64,000 bases of DNA from Ruegeria halocynthiae (GCF_000743705.1 NZ_JQEZ01000003.1:607123-671122); one strand, 5' to 3'. Numbered from the stretch's first letter, positions 8,925 through 17,883 are shown. Program-made: numbers and translations. Notes: generated from the letters alone by a model not told the origin.

Positions 8925-8980
8925 TGGGTCCTCCCTTGATCTGTCCTGTTCAGCTTAGGCGAAACGATCAATTGAGAAAA

Positions 8981-9007
8981 ATGCAAATGTGTTATATTTA
9001 CTTGCAT
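8981..9007. promoter_or_regulatory. LysR-type operator candidate, ATGCAA-N15-TTGCAT
   Basis: An interrupted dyad with 6-base arms in the 100-base gap between divergent tctC and lysR. Its AT-rich spacer contains TATATTTA. Size and placement fit a LysR activator site controlling the tct-lyase operon and its own gene. Confidence 0.5.
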
Positions 9008-9024
9008 AAAGTGAAAGAGTCGCC

Positions 9025-9939
9025 ATGAACATCAAAGCGCTGCGCGCCTTTCGGGCCACCTTATCAGAAGGGTCCCTTGTTGCTGCATCTGAAATTCTGC
9101 ATCTCAGCCAACCTGCGATCAGCCGGTTGATTTCGGGGCTGGAGGCGGAACTGAAACTTACGCTGTTCGACAGAAGCGGCCGCAACCTGACGCCCACCCC
9201 CGAAGGCATGGCCTTTTATCGCGAGGCCGGGCGCATTCTGGACAATCTGGACGAGGTACCCCGGATCGCGCAGGAAATTCGGGCAGGCCGAACCGAGATC
9301 CTGCGTATCGTCACGATGCCCCGTATCGCCATGTCTTTGTCAGCCCCCGCCGTGGCCCGGTTTTTCAGGCAGCATCCCGACATCAATGTCAGCCTCGATG
9401 TGCGCGCCCGACGCGAGGCGGGAAAATGGCTGGCCGGCCGAGAGTACGATATCGGGATCGGCGCGCTACCGGTCGATCACCCCGGCATTCGCACGCAACC
9501 TTTGTTCAAGGTGCGGGCGCAGGCGATTCTTCCGGCCGGTCACAGGCTGGCGCACCGCAGCGAGGTCACCGCCAGTGAACTGGCCGCCGAACCCGTCGTC
9601 CGCCTGATGCAAGGGTTGCTGCTGCGGGATCAATTGGACGACGTATTTCACTCGGCCGGTGTGTCGCCGAAACAATCCTGCGAAGTGGCGTCCTCTCAAC
9701 TTGCCTGTGCGCTGGTCGCAGAAGGTGGCGGAATCACGATCGCGGATGAACTTGTGGCATCCCAAACGAACCTTGGGAAGCTTGCGCTTGTACCGATCAC
9801 CCCGGCGCGCTGGATGACCTTCGGGATTTTATACCCGATTTCCCAGCAGAAATCCGAAGCATTGTGCCGTTTTGAGGAAACCCTGTTAGAACTGGTGTGG
9901 GAGCTGACCCAAAACAGTAAGACCATGCAGGCCGAGTAA
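9025..9939 (+). CDS. LysR-family transcriptional regulator of the tct-lyase operon
   Basis: A 304-residue LysR regulator. The N-terminal winged helix-turn-helix (residues 3-60) shows SLVAASEILHLSQPAISRLI; the rest is the periplasmic-binding-like effector domain from about residue 90. It is divergent from tctC with a dyad between them, the usual arrangement for a LysR activator of a transport and catabolic operon. The effector is probably the imported organic acid or a product of the lyase; that is inference. No clear hairpin follows the stop. Confidence 0.9.
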   Translation: MNIKALRAFRATLSEGSLVAASEILHLSQPAISRLISGLEAELKLTLFDRSGRNLTPTPEGMAFYREAGRILDNLDEVPRIAQEIRAGRTEILRIVTMPRIAMSLSAPAVARFFRQHPDINVSLDVRARREAGKWLAGREYDIGIGALPVDHPGIRTQPLFKVRAQAILPAGHRLAHRSEVTASELAAEPVVRLMQGLLLRDQLDDVFHSAGVSPKQSCEVASSQLACALVAEGGGITIADELVASQTNLGKLALVPITPARWMTFGILYPISQQKSEALCRFEETLLELVWELTQNSKTMQAE

Positions 9940-10342
9940 CCGCCGATTTTTCCCCCATTCGCAGTTTTGGACCTTTGCCCCGGCAGGGAATCAGTCCCGT
10001 GCGGGCGGGTATCCCTGCAGTTCCACACCAGCCGAAAATGATCCTTAGGAAGCCGCGCGCCTAAATCCAGTGCAACTGGTAAATCGTGACGTAAGGTCAT
10101 AATGGAATATGATCATAAACCACTAACTAAGTATTTACTTATTTATTGGATTACCGCTCAATCAATCCCGATCTAATCGCCAACCAAGCTGATCGCCCCC
10201 CGCGTGGCGGCTGCAACAAAATAGTCGGCGAGCAGGAGAACGGCTGAATTCACTAACCCTTTGGGAGAGGGGCGATTCAGCCATGTAAACAAGGGGCACG
10301 CCGCGAGGAGGTCAGTCGGTGGCGCCCCATACGGGAGGAAAA
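9940..10342. other. Intergenic region upstream of the FadL-like gene
   Basis: About 400 bases with no credible gene. It holds an AT-rich promoter-like stretch around 10100-10155 with the TAAGTATTTACTTA palindrome, and an 8-base inverted repeat GGCTGAAT (10242-10249) / ATTCAGCC (10275-10282) that could form a leader hairpin ahead of the outer-membrane protein gene. Confidence 0.5.
10128..10152. promoter_or_regulatory. Palindrome TAAGTATTTACTTA plus ATTGGATT
   Basis: A near-perfect 14-base palindrome (10128-10141) followed three bases later by ATTGGATT. An almost identical arrangement recurs at 46599-46622, upstream of the thioesterase. The shared layout suggests one regulator controls both loci. 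Confidence 0.5.
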
Positions 10343-11467
10343 ATGAGCCAGAAGACTGCACACCAGCCAGATTCACACATCAATTCGGCACGCAAAAAAA
10401 CAAGGCAGATGACACGTACTGCTGCCTGGGCCCTGACCACTTCGGTCGCCGCCGCAGGTCCGGTCTGGTCCGGTGGGATCGAAAACTCTGATCAGGATGT
10501 CTCGATCATTTTTGCTCCCGGTACCGTGATCGAGGGCACATACTTCTATTCGGACATCGAAATTTCGGGCACCGATTTTGGCATGCCCAGCGGCAACACC
10601 GGTGGCGGCTTGTCCAGCGGCGTCATCAACTTCAAACACGACGTGACCGATAAGATCGCCCTGGCGTTCATCATCGACGAGCCGATCAACGATTTCTCGC
10701 GCTATCGGCTGAACAATGGCAACCCAAACTTTGGAACCGATACGGACATACGCAGTATTTCCTTTACCGCGTTGGCAAAGTACCGGTTTGACAACAATGT
10801 CAGCGTCTATGGCGGTGTACGCACGCAAAGGGCAAAACTTGACATCAACGTGCCCGACACGGCAATCCCCCCTTTCGGCTATGAACTGGACGCGGATACG
10901 GGCTATGATTTTGGATATGTTGTGGGTGTCGGATACGAAATCCCCGAAATCGCATTTCGTGCATCGCTGACCTACAACTCCAAGGTCAGCCATGATGACG
11001 GGGACGCGACCCTTTTTCCTTCATCGTTTTCGACCTCAACGTCCTTTACCGCCGAATTCCCGCAATCGCTGGACCTTCAGGTGGAAACCGGCGTGTCTGC
11101 CAATACGTTGGTCTTCGGGCGTGTTCGGTGGCGCGACTGGTCGGAGGGCAGCTTGGAGTTGCCCCTGCAGGGCGAGGCGTTGGATTTCAAAGACAGCACC
11201 TTTTACCAGTTGGGCTTTTCGCACGCGATCACTGACAACTGGGTAGGCGGTCTGAGCCTGACGTACGAGGACGATCACGGTGGGCCGCTGCTGACCACTG
11301 GTTCAATTGCGACGCTGACGGCGCATGGCGGCTACATCACCGACACCTACTATGTCATTGGCGCGCTGAGCTATTCCGACATCGGGGACAAGGACCTGGG
11401 CAATGGCACTGTGTATAAAGACAACGATGCAGTGACCTTCTCTTTGACCGTGGGTTATACATTCTGA
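10343..11467 (+). CDS. FadL/OmpP1-like outer-membrane transport protein
   Basis: 374 residues. The ATG at 10343 follows GGGAGGAAAA. An N-terminal basic stretch and a hydrophobic run ending near SVAAAGPVWSGG form an unusually long signal peptide. The remainder is rich in alternating-hydrophobicity beta strands (FALAKYRFDNNVSVYGGVR-type, YDFGYVVGVGYEIPEIAFRASLTY) and ends in aromatic residues (VGYTF), as expected of an outer-membrane barrel. FadL-family channels admit long-chain fatty acids and other hydrophobic compounds. The penicillin-acylase-family gene follows 139 bases later on the same strand, so the pair may take up and cleave a hydrophobic acylated compound. Confidence 0.82.
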   Translation: MSQKTAHQPDSHINSARKKTRQMTRTAAWALTTSVAAAGPVWSGGIENSDQDVSIIFAPGTVIEGTYFYSDIEISGTDFGMPSGNTGGGLSSGVINFKHDVTDKIALAFIIDEPINDFSRYRLNNGNPNFGTDTDIRSISFTALAKYRFDNNVSVYGGVRTQRAKLDINVPDTAIPPFGYELDADTGYDFGYVVGVGYEIPEIAFRASLTYNSKVSHDDGDATLFPSSFSTSTSFTAEFPQSLDLQVETGVSANTLVFGRVRWRDWSEGSLELPLQGEALDFKDSTFYQLGFSHAITDNWVGGLSLTYEDDHGGPLLTTGSIATLTAHGGYITDTYYVIGALSYSDIGDKDLGNGTVYKDNDAVTFSLTVGYTF

Positions 11468-11606
11468 CGCCGACCCCCTCGCGGCGGACCGAACTGTTGC
11501 CCCGGCGATCCGAGCAGGCACCGGGTGAAGCGAATTGCTTCCCTGGTGTCTGCGTTTCAGGTCCATAAGGCCCTGAGTGACATCAATTCGAAACCCGGAT
11601 GAAACC

Positions 11607-14135
11607 ATGAAGAAATTTCTTAAAATCGGCGGCTCTGTCATTGCGGTCCTGGCCGCACTTGGGGCCGGAGCTTACGTTTACGTCACAACCCCTCTGTCCC
11701 ACCCCGAAATGGCCGAGCTGACATCGGACAAGCTGAAGGCCGAGGTTAAGATTCTGCGTGATGCCGCAGGGGTGCCCCATGTTTACGGCGAAACCGCCGA
11801 AGACGTCATGTTCGGCGCGGGTTACGTGCAGGCGCAGGACCGGATGTTCCAGTTCGAGATGATCCGCCGGGCCGGTGCGGGGGAACTCTCGGCCATTCTG
11901 GGCGAAGACCTGCTTGAGGCCGATGTTTTCGCGCGTCAGACCAGCTATACCGACGCGCAGTTGCAGCAAGTTCTGGACGATATGACGCCCGAACACCGTG
12001 GCTATCTGAACGCCATGCTGGACGGCATCAATACCTATGTCGACCAGATGCAGGCCGAGCCGGGTAAATATCTGCCGTTCGAATTCAACTTCCTCTCAGT
12101 CCCTGTGCGCCACTTTACCGAGGCCGACTTTATCCAAGCGCTGAGCGTGACCGGTCGTCTGTATGGCGCGGTTGGCGGGCAGGAGTTGAAGAACCTGCAG
12201 TTCCTCAAAGAGATGCAGGAAAAACATGGCGATTTCGTCGGGCAGCAGGTGTTTGACGACGTCATGGTCCTGAACGACCCGGACGCCTATGCCTTTGCGA
12301 CCGAGGGCACCGAAGTGACCATCGACCTGCGGCCCAACTACGAAGTTGGTCAGGAAACCATCACCAACGACCTGACCCGCATCGTTGACGCGGACCGCAC
12401 CGGCGCGCGCGCCTATCAGGCCGCGATCCTGTCTCTGGGTCTGACCAAAGGTGCCAGCCGGACCACCGTGGTCGGCCCCGAGCGGTCCGCGACCGGCAAT
12501 CTTCTGATGATGCACGCCACCGCTGATGGCTATGAGGTGCAACTTAAAGGCGGCGGGTTCGACGCCGCCGGTATGACCATCTCACCAGTCGGGACGCCGA
12601 TCATGGGCCGCAGTGAAGATCTGGGCTGGGTGATCACCACCGGCGAGCGGGACACAATCGACACCTATGCCGAAAAGCTGAACCCTGAAAACAAGTACCA
12701 ATATTGGTACAATGGCGCCTGGCGCGACATGGAGCGCCGCAAGGAAGTGATTGAGATCGCCGATGGCGAACCGATCGAGATCGAGGTCGCCTCGACCGTT
12801 CATGGCCCCATCTTCGGCTGGGACGAAGACAACAACACCGCCTATTCCAAACGTTGGAGCCAGTGGATGTCCGAAGGCGCGGGCTGGGGGGCGACGCTGG
12901 AGTTTTCGCGCGCCAAGACCATTGATGACTTCAGGGCTGCTTTGGCCAGCGCGCCGATGGGCAATATCAACGTCACTGTCGGCGACGCCAATGGAAATTA
13001 TGAAACCCGGCAAATGGGTAATCTGCCGATCCGTCCCGAAGGGGTTGACCCGCGCCTGCCCGCCCCCGGCACCGGCGAATACGAATGGGAAGGTTTCGTG
13101 GCCTTCGATGATCGCCCCAATCTGGCCAACCCAAAGCGCGGCTATCAGGTGGTCTGGAACAATAAGCCCGAGGCTGACACCGTGGCCGGTGACTTCTCGC
13201 GCTGGGGCAAACATTTCCGCACCTATCTGCCGCTGGCCCTGCTGGAGTCCGACGATGACGTCACCATCGACGACATGAAGCGCTTTAACCAGATCATCGC
13301 AGGGGGCTGGGGCAGTGTTGAGCTGCAAACCACCTCGCCCGACTTCTTCAAGCCGTTCTGGAACGAAGCGGCGGCCAAGGCAAACGATCCCCGCATCACC
13401 GAAGCGGTCGAACTGATGTCGAACTGGAACGAGATGTATCACGATCTGGATGGTGACGGTTTCTATGACGATCCCGGCCTGCTGCTCTACCGTACATGGC
13501 GCGAAGCTGCGATGGATGTGATCTTCGAGGATGATCTGGGCGATTGGCGCACGGACTTCGACGCAGATACTTATGTCAAATATGGCTCCAGCTTGCTGAT
13601 CCGTGCGCTTGAAGGGGACACCGCCGGTCTGCCGCCGCAATATGACTTCCTGAATGGCAAGTCGCGGGCGGACGTTGTGACCGAAACCCTGCGCGAAACT
13701 CTGCGTCGTCTGGATGCCGAATACGAAGGGCCGCTTTCCGAACGGCGTCAGCAGGCCTATTACCGCTATATGGGTGAAGTAGCCCTGGAAGCGCCGGATG
13801 AAGCGATGCTGCCCGTGCCTGCCGGTGCCGATGGGCGCGCGACAGGTTATGCAGGTGCGGGCGTGGATCTGGGCCATCTGCCTGCGGCGGTCAAACACAA
13901 CGGTGCGCCGGACTGGATGGTGATCATGGAAATTGGTGCCGACAAACCGGCGCTGGAGACCCTGACACCGGCAGGCGGACAATCCTGGTTCATCAACAAA
14001 TGGGCGCGCGCGTCCAAACATCTGAACGACCAGACCCATCGCCACCGCGATTTCGACTTCAAGACCATCGAAATGGACGACGACGCGGTTCAGGCTGTGT
14101 CGGAATCGACCTTGATCCTGCGCCCGGCGAATTGA
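11607..14135 (+). CDS. Membrane-anchored penicillin-acylase-family hydrolase
   Basis: An 842-residue Ntn-hydrolase. Residues 5-27 are a hydrophobic anchor or signal. The alpha-chain region (VYGETAEDVMFGAGYVQAQDR, residues 60-80) is typical: family members are made as precursors, cleaved, and use the N-terminal serine of the beta chain to hydrolyse amides. Ser284 in GAS-RTTVVGPERSATG is the likely nucleophile. The following residues differ from the usual S-N-x-W/A-V, and the N-P-H motif is replaced by MHATADGY, so the substrate may be unusual. Known members cleave penicillins, cephalosporin side chains, N-acyl-homoserine lactones or aculeacin. The ATG at 11607 was preferred over an upstream frame start at 11577. 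Confidence 0.87.
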   Translation: MKKFLKIGGSVIAVLAALGAGAYVYVTTPLSHPEMAELTSDKLKAEVKILRDAAGVPHVYGETAEDVMFGAGYVQAQDRMFQFEMIRRAGAGELSAILGEDLLEADVFARQTSYTDAQLQQVLDDMTPEHRGYLNAMLDGINTYVDQMQAEPGKYLPFEFNFLSVPVRHFTEADFIQALSVTGRLYGAVGGQELKNLQFLKEMQEKHGDFVGQQVFDDVMVLNDPDAYAFATEGTEVTIDLRPNYEVGQETITNDLTRIVDADRTGARAYQAAILSLGLTKGASRTTVVGPERSATGNLLMMHATADGYEVQLKGGGFDAAGMTISPVGTPIMGRSEDLGWVITTGERDTIDTYAEKLNPENKYQYWYNGAWRDMERRKEVIEIADGEPIEIEVASTVHGPIFGWDEDNNTAYSKRWSQWMSEGAGWGATLEFSRAKTIDDFRAALASAPMGNINVTVGDANGNYETRQMGNLPIRPEGVDPRLPAPGTGEYEWEGFVAFDDRPNLANPKRGYQVVWNNKPEADTVAGDFSRWGKHFRTYLPLALLESDDDVTIDDMKRFNQIIAGGWGSVELQTTSPDFFKPFWNEAAAKANDPRITEAVELMSNWNEMYHDLDGDGFYDDPGLLLYRTWREAAMDVIFEDDLGDWRTDFDADTYVKYGSSLLIRALEGDTAGLPPQYDFLNGKSRADVVTETLRETLRRLDAEYEGPLSERRQQAYYRYMGEVALEAPDEAMLPVPAGADGRATGYAGAGVDLGHLPAAVKHNGAPDWMVIMEIGADKPALETLTPAGGQSWFINKWARASKHLNDQTHRHRDFDFKTIEMDDDAVQAVSESTLILRPAN

Positions 14136-14145
14136 TCATGACAGG

Positions 14146-14172
14146 ACGCAGCACCCATCACGGGCGCTGCGT
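14146..14172. terminator. Convergent terminator hairpin
   Basis: ACGCAGCACCC and GGGCGCTGCGT pair in 10 of 11 positions around a 5-base loop. It lies between the acylase stop and the convergent TetR stop. Confidence 0.6.
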
Positions 14173-14781
14173 TCACCCCAACTCCGCCCGATACCTTTCG
14201 ACCGTGGCCCGGATTGTCTTGGCGGTCTGATCAATCACGAAAGGGCGTTTCTCGGCTGGTGTCAGATGGACGAGAACCATCAGCGTTAACGCCAGATCGA
14301 GCCAGTATTCGACAATCTCCACCAGCGGCGGCGCGCCTGGATCATATTGCTGAATCAGCGCAATCAGACCCGCATCATGGGCGCGGTCCATATCCGCCAC
14401 ATGCTTGTTCAGCCGCAACACCTTGTCCAGCTCGACCGCCAGCCGGTGATCATCCTCTTTCATGTTGCGCAGATTTTCGCGATAGATCCCCTCGATCAGA
14501 TCAGCGGGGCCGGATATTTGGTCCATCTGCTCCAGATAGGCCTGATTGTCCGCGGTGATCTGGTCCAGCCAGTCCTGGTATATGCGCACAACGATTGCGT
14601 TCTTGTCGGGAAAATACCGATACACCGTGCCGATATTGCACCCTGCGACATCGGCAACATGGTTTGTCGAAAACCCCTCATACCCGTTTTCAATCAGCAC
14701 GCGCACAGCGGCTTGCAGGATACGGATCTCGGTTTGAACCGCCCGGCTCTGCTGTGGCTTGCTGATTTTTCGGACGCCCAT
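14173..14781 (-). CDS. TetR/AcrR-family transcriptional regulator
   Basis: 202 residues. The helix-turn-helix is at about residues 38-58 (STNHVADVAGCNIGTVYRYF), followed by PDKNAIV. The C-terminal part belongs to a broad TetR C-terminal class. The ATG at 14781 gives a normal family length; the frame extends 9 codons further to a TTG without a good ribosome-binding site. It is convergent with the penicillin-acylase gene. It may control that operon, or the thioesterase / alcohol dehydrogenase / hydrolase genes lying upstream of it on the same strand. Confidence 0.88.
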   Translation of the reverse strand: MGVRKISKPQQSRAVQTEIRILQAAVRVLIENGYEGFSTNHVADVAGCNIGTVYRYFPDKNAIVVRIYQDWLDQITADNQAYLEQMDQISGPADLIEGIYRENLRNMKEDDHRLAVELDKVLRLNKHVADMDRAHDAGLIALIQQYDPGAPPLVEIVEYWLDLALTLMVLVHLTPAEKRPFVIDQTAKTIRATVERYRAELG

Positions 14782-14890
14782 CGGAATGCTCTTCGTAAAT
14801 CTTCTCAACCAGATGTACGAAATCAGGCCCGAATGGCAAGCACCCGTAAGATGAATTTATGACACAAGTGTTGGCGTTAACACGCAGTGT

Positions 14891-15334
14891 TTATTTCTGA
14901 TCCGCAGGCATCAATCCGGCAAACGCGGCCCGCCTTGCCCCTTCGATGGGAACCGGGCGGTGCGTTTCGCGGCTGACATAGACATGGGTGAAATGCCCTT
15001 CGGCAGCGGCCTCATCCTCATCATTGCGGAACAAGGCAATTTCAAACCGGACCGAGCTGTTGCCCAACTTCGCCACCCGCAACCCGGCGGTGACCCTGTC
15101 GGGAAACCCCATCTCGGCAAAGTACCGACACCCGGTTTCCACCACCAGCCCATAGCTGTCGCTGGCGCGTAAATCCAGCAGGCCCTGATCAATCAGCCAG
15201 CCATTGATGGCAGTGTCGAACAGCGAATAATGCACCACGTTGTTCATGTGGCCATAGATGTCATTGTCCATCCAGCGGGTTTGCAGCGGATAGAATTCGG
15301 GGAACTCGGCGCGTTTCGACCGTGGGGCGGGCAT
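14891..15334 (-). CDS. Acyl-CoA thioesterase, 4-hydroxybenzoyl-CoA thioesterase (hotdog) family
   Basis: 147 residues with the hotdog-fold signature: TRWMDNDIYGHMNNVVHYSLFD near residues 20-40, where the aspartate and the H-x-N-N run are characteristic of the YbgC/4HBT type, and FRFEIALF-like strands later. The family hydrolyses acyl-CoA thioesters in the cytoplasm. Its ATG overlaps the alcohol dehydrogenase stop as TGATG, so the two are translationally coupled. It is the last gene of a three-gene operon (hydrolase, alcohol dehydrogenase, thioesterase). The acyl chain is unknown. A paralogous thioesterase is at 46651-47130. Confidence 0.88.
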   Translation of the reverse strand: MPAPRSKRAEFPEFYPLQTRWMDNDIYGHMNNVVHYSLFDTAINGWLIDQGLLDLRASDSYGLVVETGCRYFAEMGFPDRVTAGLRVAKLGNSSVRFEIALFRNDEDEAAAEGHFTHVYVSRETHRPVPIEGARRAAFAGLMPADQK

Positions 15335-16494
15335 CACCAGGCCTCCGAATAGATGGCAAAGGCGTCGTTCTGCGTCACTTCGCGGGGGTTGTTGACCAGC
15401 AGACGGGTTTGCAGCATCGCATCCGCAGCCATTTTTTCGATGGCATCCCGCGGAATGTTCACTTCGCGCAGGCGAGTGGGCATCTGCAACTCCTGCGCCA
15501 GACGCTCAAGTCGGGTGATGAAGGCATCACAGCGTTCGGCAGGGTTTTCGATATCGCCCAGTTCGGGGAAGGCATCGGGGGCGATCTCGGCATATTGCCC
15601 TGCCGCCTCGGGCGCGTTGAAGCGCAGCACCTGCGGCAGGATCAGCGCGTTGGACAGCCCGTGCGGGACGTGGAACGTGCCACCGATAGGATAAGCCAGC
15701 GCGTGAACCGCAGCCACGGGTGAGTTGGCAAAGGCCTGACCCGCCAGCATCGACCCCAGCAGCATCGCCCCGCGCGCATCCCGGTTTGATCCGTCGCGCA
15801 CGGCCTGATGGATATTCGCCCCCAACAGGCGCAGCGCCTCACGCGCCAGAAGGCGTGACATCGGGTTGTTGTTGGCACTTTTTGAGGTATAGGCCTCGAT
15901 CGCGTGTACCATGGCGTCCACTCCGGTCGCCGCCGTGATATGCGGCGGCAGGCCCAGCGTCAGATCAGCATCCAGAATTGCCAGGTCGGGCAGGATGACC
16001 GGGGACGAAACGCCCCGCTTTTCCTCGGCGCCCACGGTTATGATCGACACCGGCGTGACCTCGGATCCGGTTCCGGCGGTGGTCGGGATCAGCACCAGCG
16101 GCAGGCGGGGACCTTTGGCCTGGGCAACGCCCCATGCCTCGTCCAGATCCTCGTCCGAGCCCAGGATCAGCGCGGTTAGCTTGGCCACATCCAAAGGTGA
16201 GCCGCCCCCGATGGCCAGAACGCCGGTGACCCCGGCGGCGCGCCCGGCCTCAATCGCGGTCATCAGCGTTTCGCGCGACGGATCAGCCTCGACCTGATCG
16301 AATACCGTCACATCACATCCGGCGTTTTTCAGCGAGGTGATAACCGGATCACACAAACCCAACGCCCTGAGGCCCGCGTCGGTGATAATCAAAACCCTTT
16401 CACCCAGAAGCGGCGCGGCCAAAGCACCGCATTCCGCCGCTTTGCCAGGCCCGAAAACGACAGATTTCGTGGTGTTGAATGCAAATGGATTCAC
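15334..16494 (-). CDS. Iron-containing alcohol dehydrogenase
   Basis: A 386-residue group III (Fe) alcohol dehydrogenase. The nucleotide-binding GGGSPLDVAK is near residue 94, TTAGTGSEVTP near 137, the metal-binding region VDAMVHAIEAY follows, and a second part is in AVHALAYPIGGTFHVPHG, where His residues ligate the metal. The family interconverts alcohols and aldehydes with NAD(P); some members are 4-hydroxybutyrate dehydrogenases. The GTG at 16494 gives the normal family length and lies 8 bases after a GAGG; an ATG frame start inside the previous gene was rejected. Flanking hydrolase and thioesterase genes suggest ester or acyl-alcohol metabolism. Confidence 0.9.
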   Translation of the reverse strand: MNPFAFNTTKSVVFGPGKAAECGALAAPLLGERVLIITDAGLRALGLCDPVITSLKNAGCDVTVFDQVEADPSRETLMTAIEAGRAAGVTGVLAIGGGSPLDVAKLTALILGSDEDLDEAWGVAQAKGPRLPLVLIPTTAGTGSEVTPVSIITVGAEEKRGVSSPVILPDLAILDADLTLGLPPHITAATGVDAMVHAIEAYTSKSANNNPMSRLLAREALRLLGANIHQAVRDGSNRDARGAMLLGSMLAGQAFANSPVAAVHALAYPIGGTFHVPHGLSNALILPQVLRFNAPEAAGQYAEIAPDAFPELGDIENPAERCDAFITRLERLAQELQMPTRLREVNIPRDAIEKMAADAMLQTRLLVNNPREVTQNDAFAIYSEAW

Positions 16495-16514
16495 TGTGGG
16501 GCCTCGTGTTTGGT

Positions 16515-17474
16515 TCAATGAGTGGATGGCAGGGTCTGTGCGATGACCCGGTCGAAATAAGACGGTCCGGCAAGCGTATCGCAAAATCCGTTATGACCCC
16601 CCCGGGCTGACAGGTGCAGATCGACGCCAGACATATCGCGCAGTTTTGCAACGTCGGCGGCATCGACCACCGGATCATCGTGTGCGCCAAAAATAGTCAA
16701 GGGCAACGGGCAGCCCCGCATATCCCCGGCCGCCAGTTGATACGCGGCGAAATAATCGGACAGGTGCGCAAACCCCGTCCAGCGTCCGACAATAAGATGC
16801 GACATATCCGTGATCGTACTGCATCCAAGGATATCGGCAATCGGGTATTGATCGGGAAACGCTGCGTTTTTATCCCGCAGCCATTTGCGCAGCTTGCGCG
16901 TGAAATAACTGCGCAGCAGCGGGTTGCCATCAATCATCACTGCAGCCGAGGCCGGGTTGAACAGCGGGCTGACGGCATAGATCCGGGTCAGCTGCGGGAT
17001 GGGCCGATCCCGCAGACCCCGCGCCACCCGCAGGGCAAAATTGCCACCCAGAGAGTAGCCGACCAGCCCCACCGGCTGAGCCTCAGCCCAAGCCGCGACC
17101 TGCTCGACCGCGCGATACAGCTCATCAGTGCGGGCCGCGTGCAGGAAATCGGAATTCAACGCGATTGCATCACCGTGTTCGGGCAGCGTCATCCGGCAGA
17201 CCGAATACCCCTGCGCATAGAGGTACTTGGCGGTGGACACCACATAGGCGGACTGCGGTGTGCCCAGCCAGCCATGCAGCAGGATCACCAACCCTTTGGC
17301 CGCTGGGTTGGGCGCGTAAAGGCAGGTGGTCTGCAAACCCGCGCCTACGTCGAGGGTGACATGGCGCGAGGCCGCCTCCAACACCGCAGACCGGGATTTA
17401 CGGAACCGGGCGCTGGCCAGCGCGGTCTGAACCATCGCCGGGCGCAACAGGGTCGGAGGCGCAAATCTGTCCAT
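16515..17474 (-). CDS. Alpha/beta hydrolase, YheT-like
   Basis: 319 residues. After LVILLHGWLG (oxyanion region, near residue 64) comes the nucleophile elbow GYSLGGN, then FGAHDDPVVD with the acid and RGGHNGF with the histidine, completing the triad. The arrangement and the long region before the core resemble the YheT group of esterases, whose substrates are poorly known. The ATG at 17474 is preceded by AAAGGA. It leads the operon with the iron alcohol dehydrogenase (20-base gap) and the thioesterase. Confidence 0.85.
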   Translation of the reverse strand: MDRFAPPTLLRPAMVQTALASARFRKSRSAVLEAASRHVTLDVGAGLQTTCLYAPNPAAKGLVILLHGWLGTPQSAYVVSTAKYLYAQGYSVCRMTLPEHGDAIALNSDFLHAARTDELYRAVEQVAAWAEAQPVGLVGYSLGGNFALRVARGLRDRPIPQLTRIYAVSPLFNPASAAVMIDGNPLLRSYFTRKLRKWLRDKNAAFPDQYPIADILGCSTITDMSHLIVGRWTGFAHLSDYFAAYQLAAGDMRGCPLPLTIFGAHDDPVVDAADVAKLRDMSGVDLHLSARGGHNGFCDTLAGPSYFDRVIAQTLPSTH

Positions 17475-17506
17475 GTTGTCCTTTCCCTCTGAACCCAGTT
17501 TGCGGC

Positions 17507-17740
17507 TCAGTCGGGCCAGTGCCAAGGGCGCGTGAAACCATCCAGAACCTGTACGATCCGATCACCCGAAACATCGCCGGTTTTGGCCAGACGAGCAACC
17601 GGACCCAGCGTTTTGTCTTCTGAAATGGCCCCAATTGACGCAACGGCATCTGCGTGTTTCGCACGACATCGCTGACCCTGACAATCATCCGGCTTGCTGC
17701 GCCCCGGATTGAACAATCTGCCCTCTGCTGACCTGGGCAA
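17507..17740 (-). pseudogene. Possible gene remnant, unidentified
   Basis: The leftward frame ending at 17507 reads like the C-terminus of a real protein (ISEDKTLGPVARLAKTGDVS, then a conserved-looking FTRPW-W-P tail), but its upstream part is short, lacks a good start and ribosome-binding site, and has no recognised fold. It may be a decayed 3' end, or a short unknown gene upstream of the hydrolase. The rest of 17475-17937 shows no gene apart from an operator-like dyad. Confidence 0.25.
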
Positions 17741-17883
17741 CCCATCAAGGTTTTCGCTGTGTTTGAGACGCGTTGACCGCCGTGGGTTGTGTTATCTGAC
17801 ACCGGCTATCCGACCTGCAACTGTGGTGATGTTCAGCAGTAAGTTCTTTTTCCTGTCGCGCAAAGCCTGACGTCTTGGTTGTC

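Noticed and set aside
10173-10376. 67-codon minus-strand frame in the gap before the FadL-like gene
   Set aside because: No ribosome-binding site or family resemblance, and it overlaps the promoter and start of the FadL-like gene.
12582-14045. 487-codon minus-strand open frame opposite the penicillin-acylase gene
   Set aside because: Same cause; the plus-strand gene carries the family motifs.
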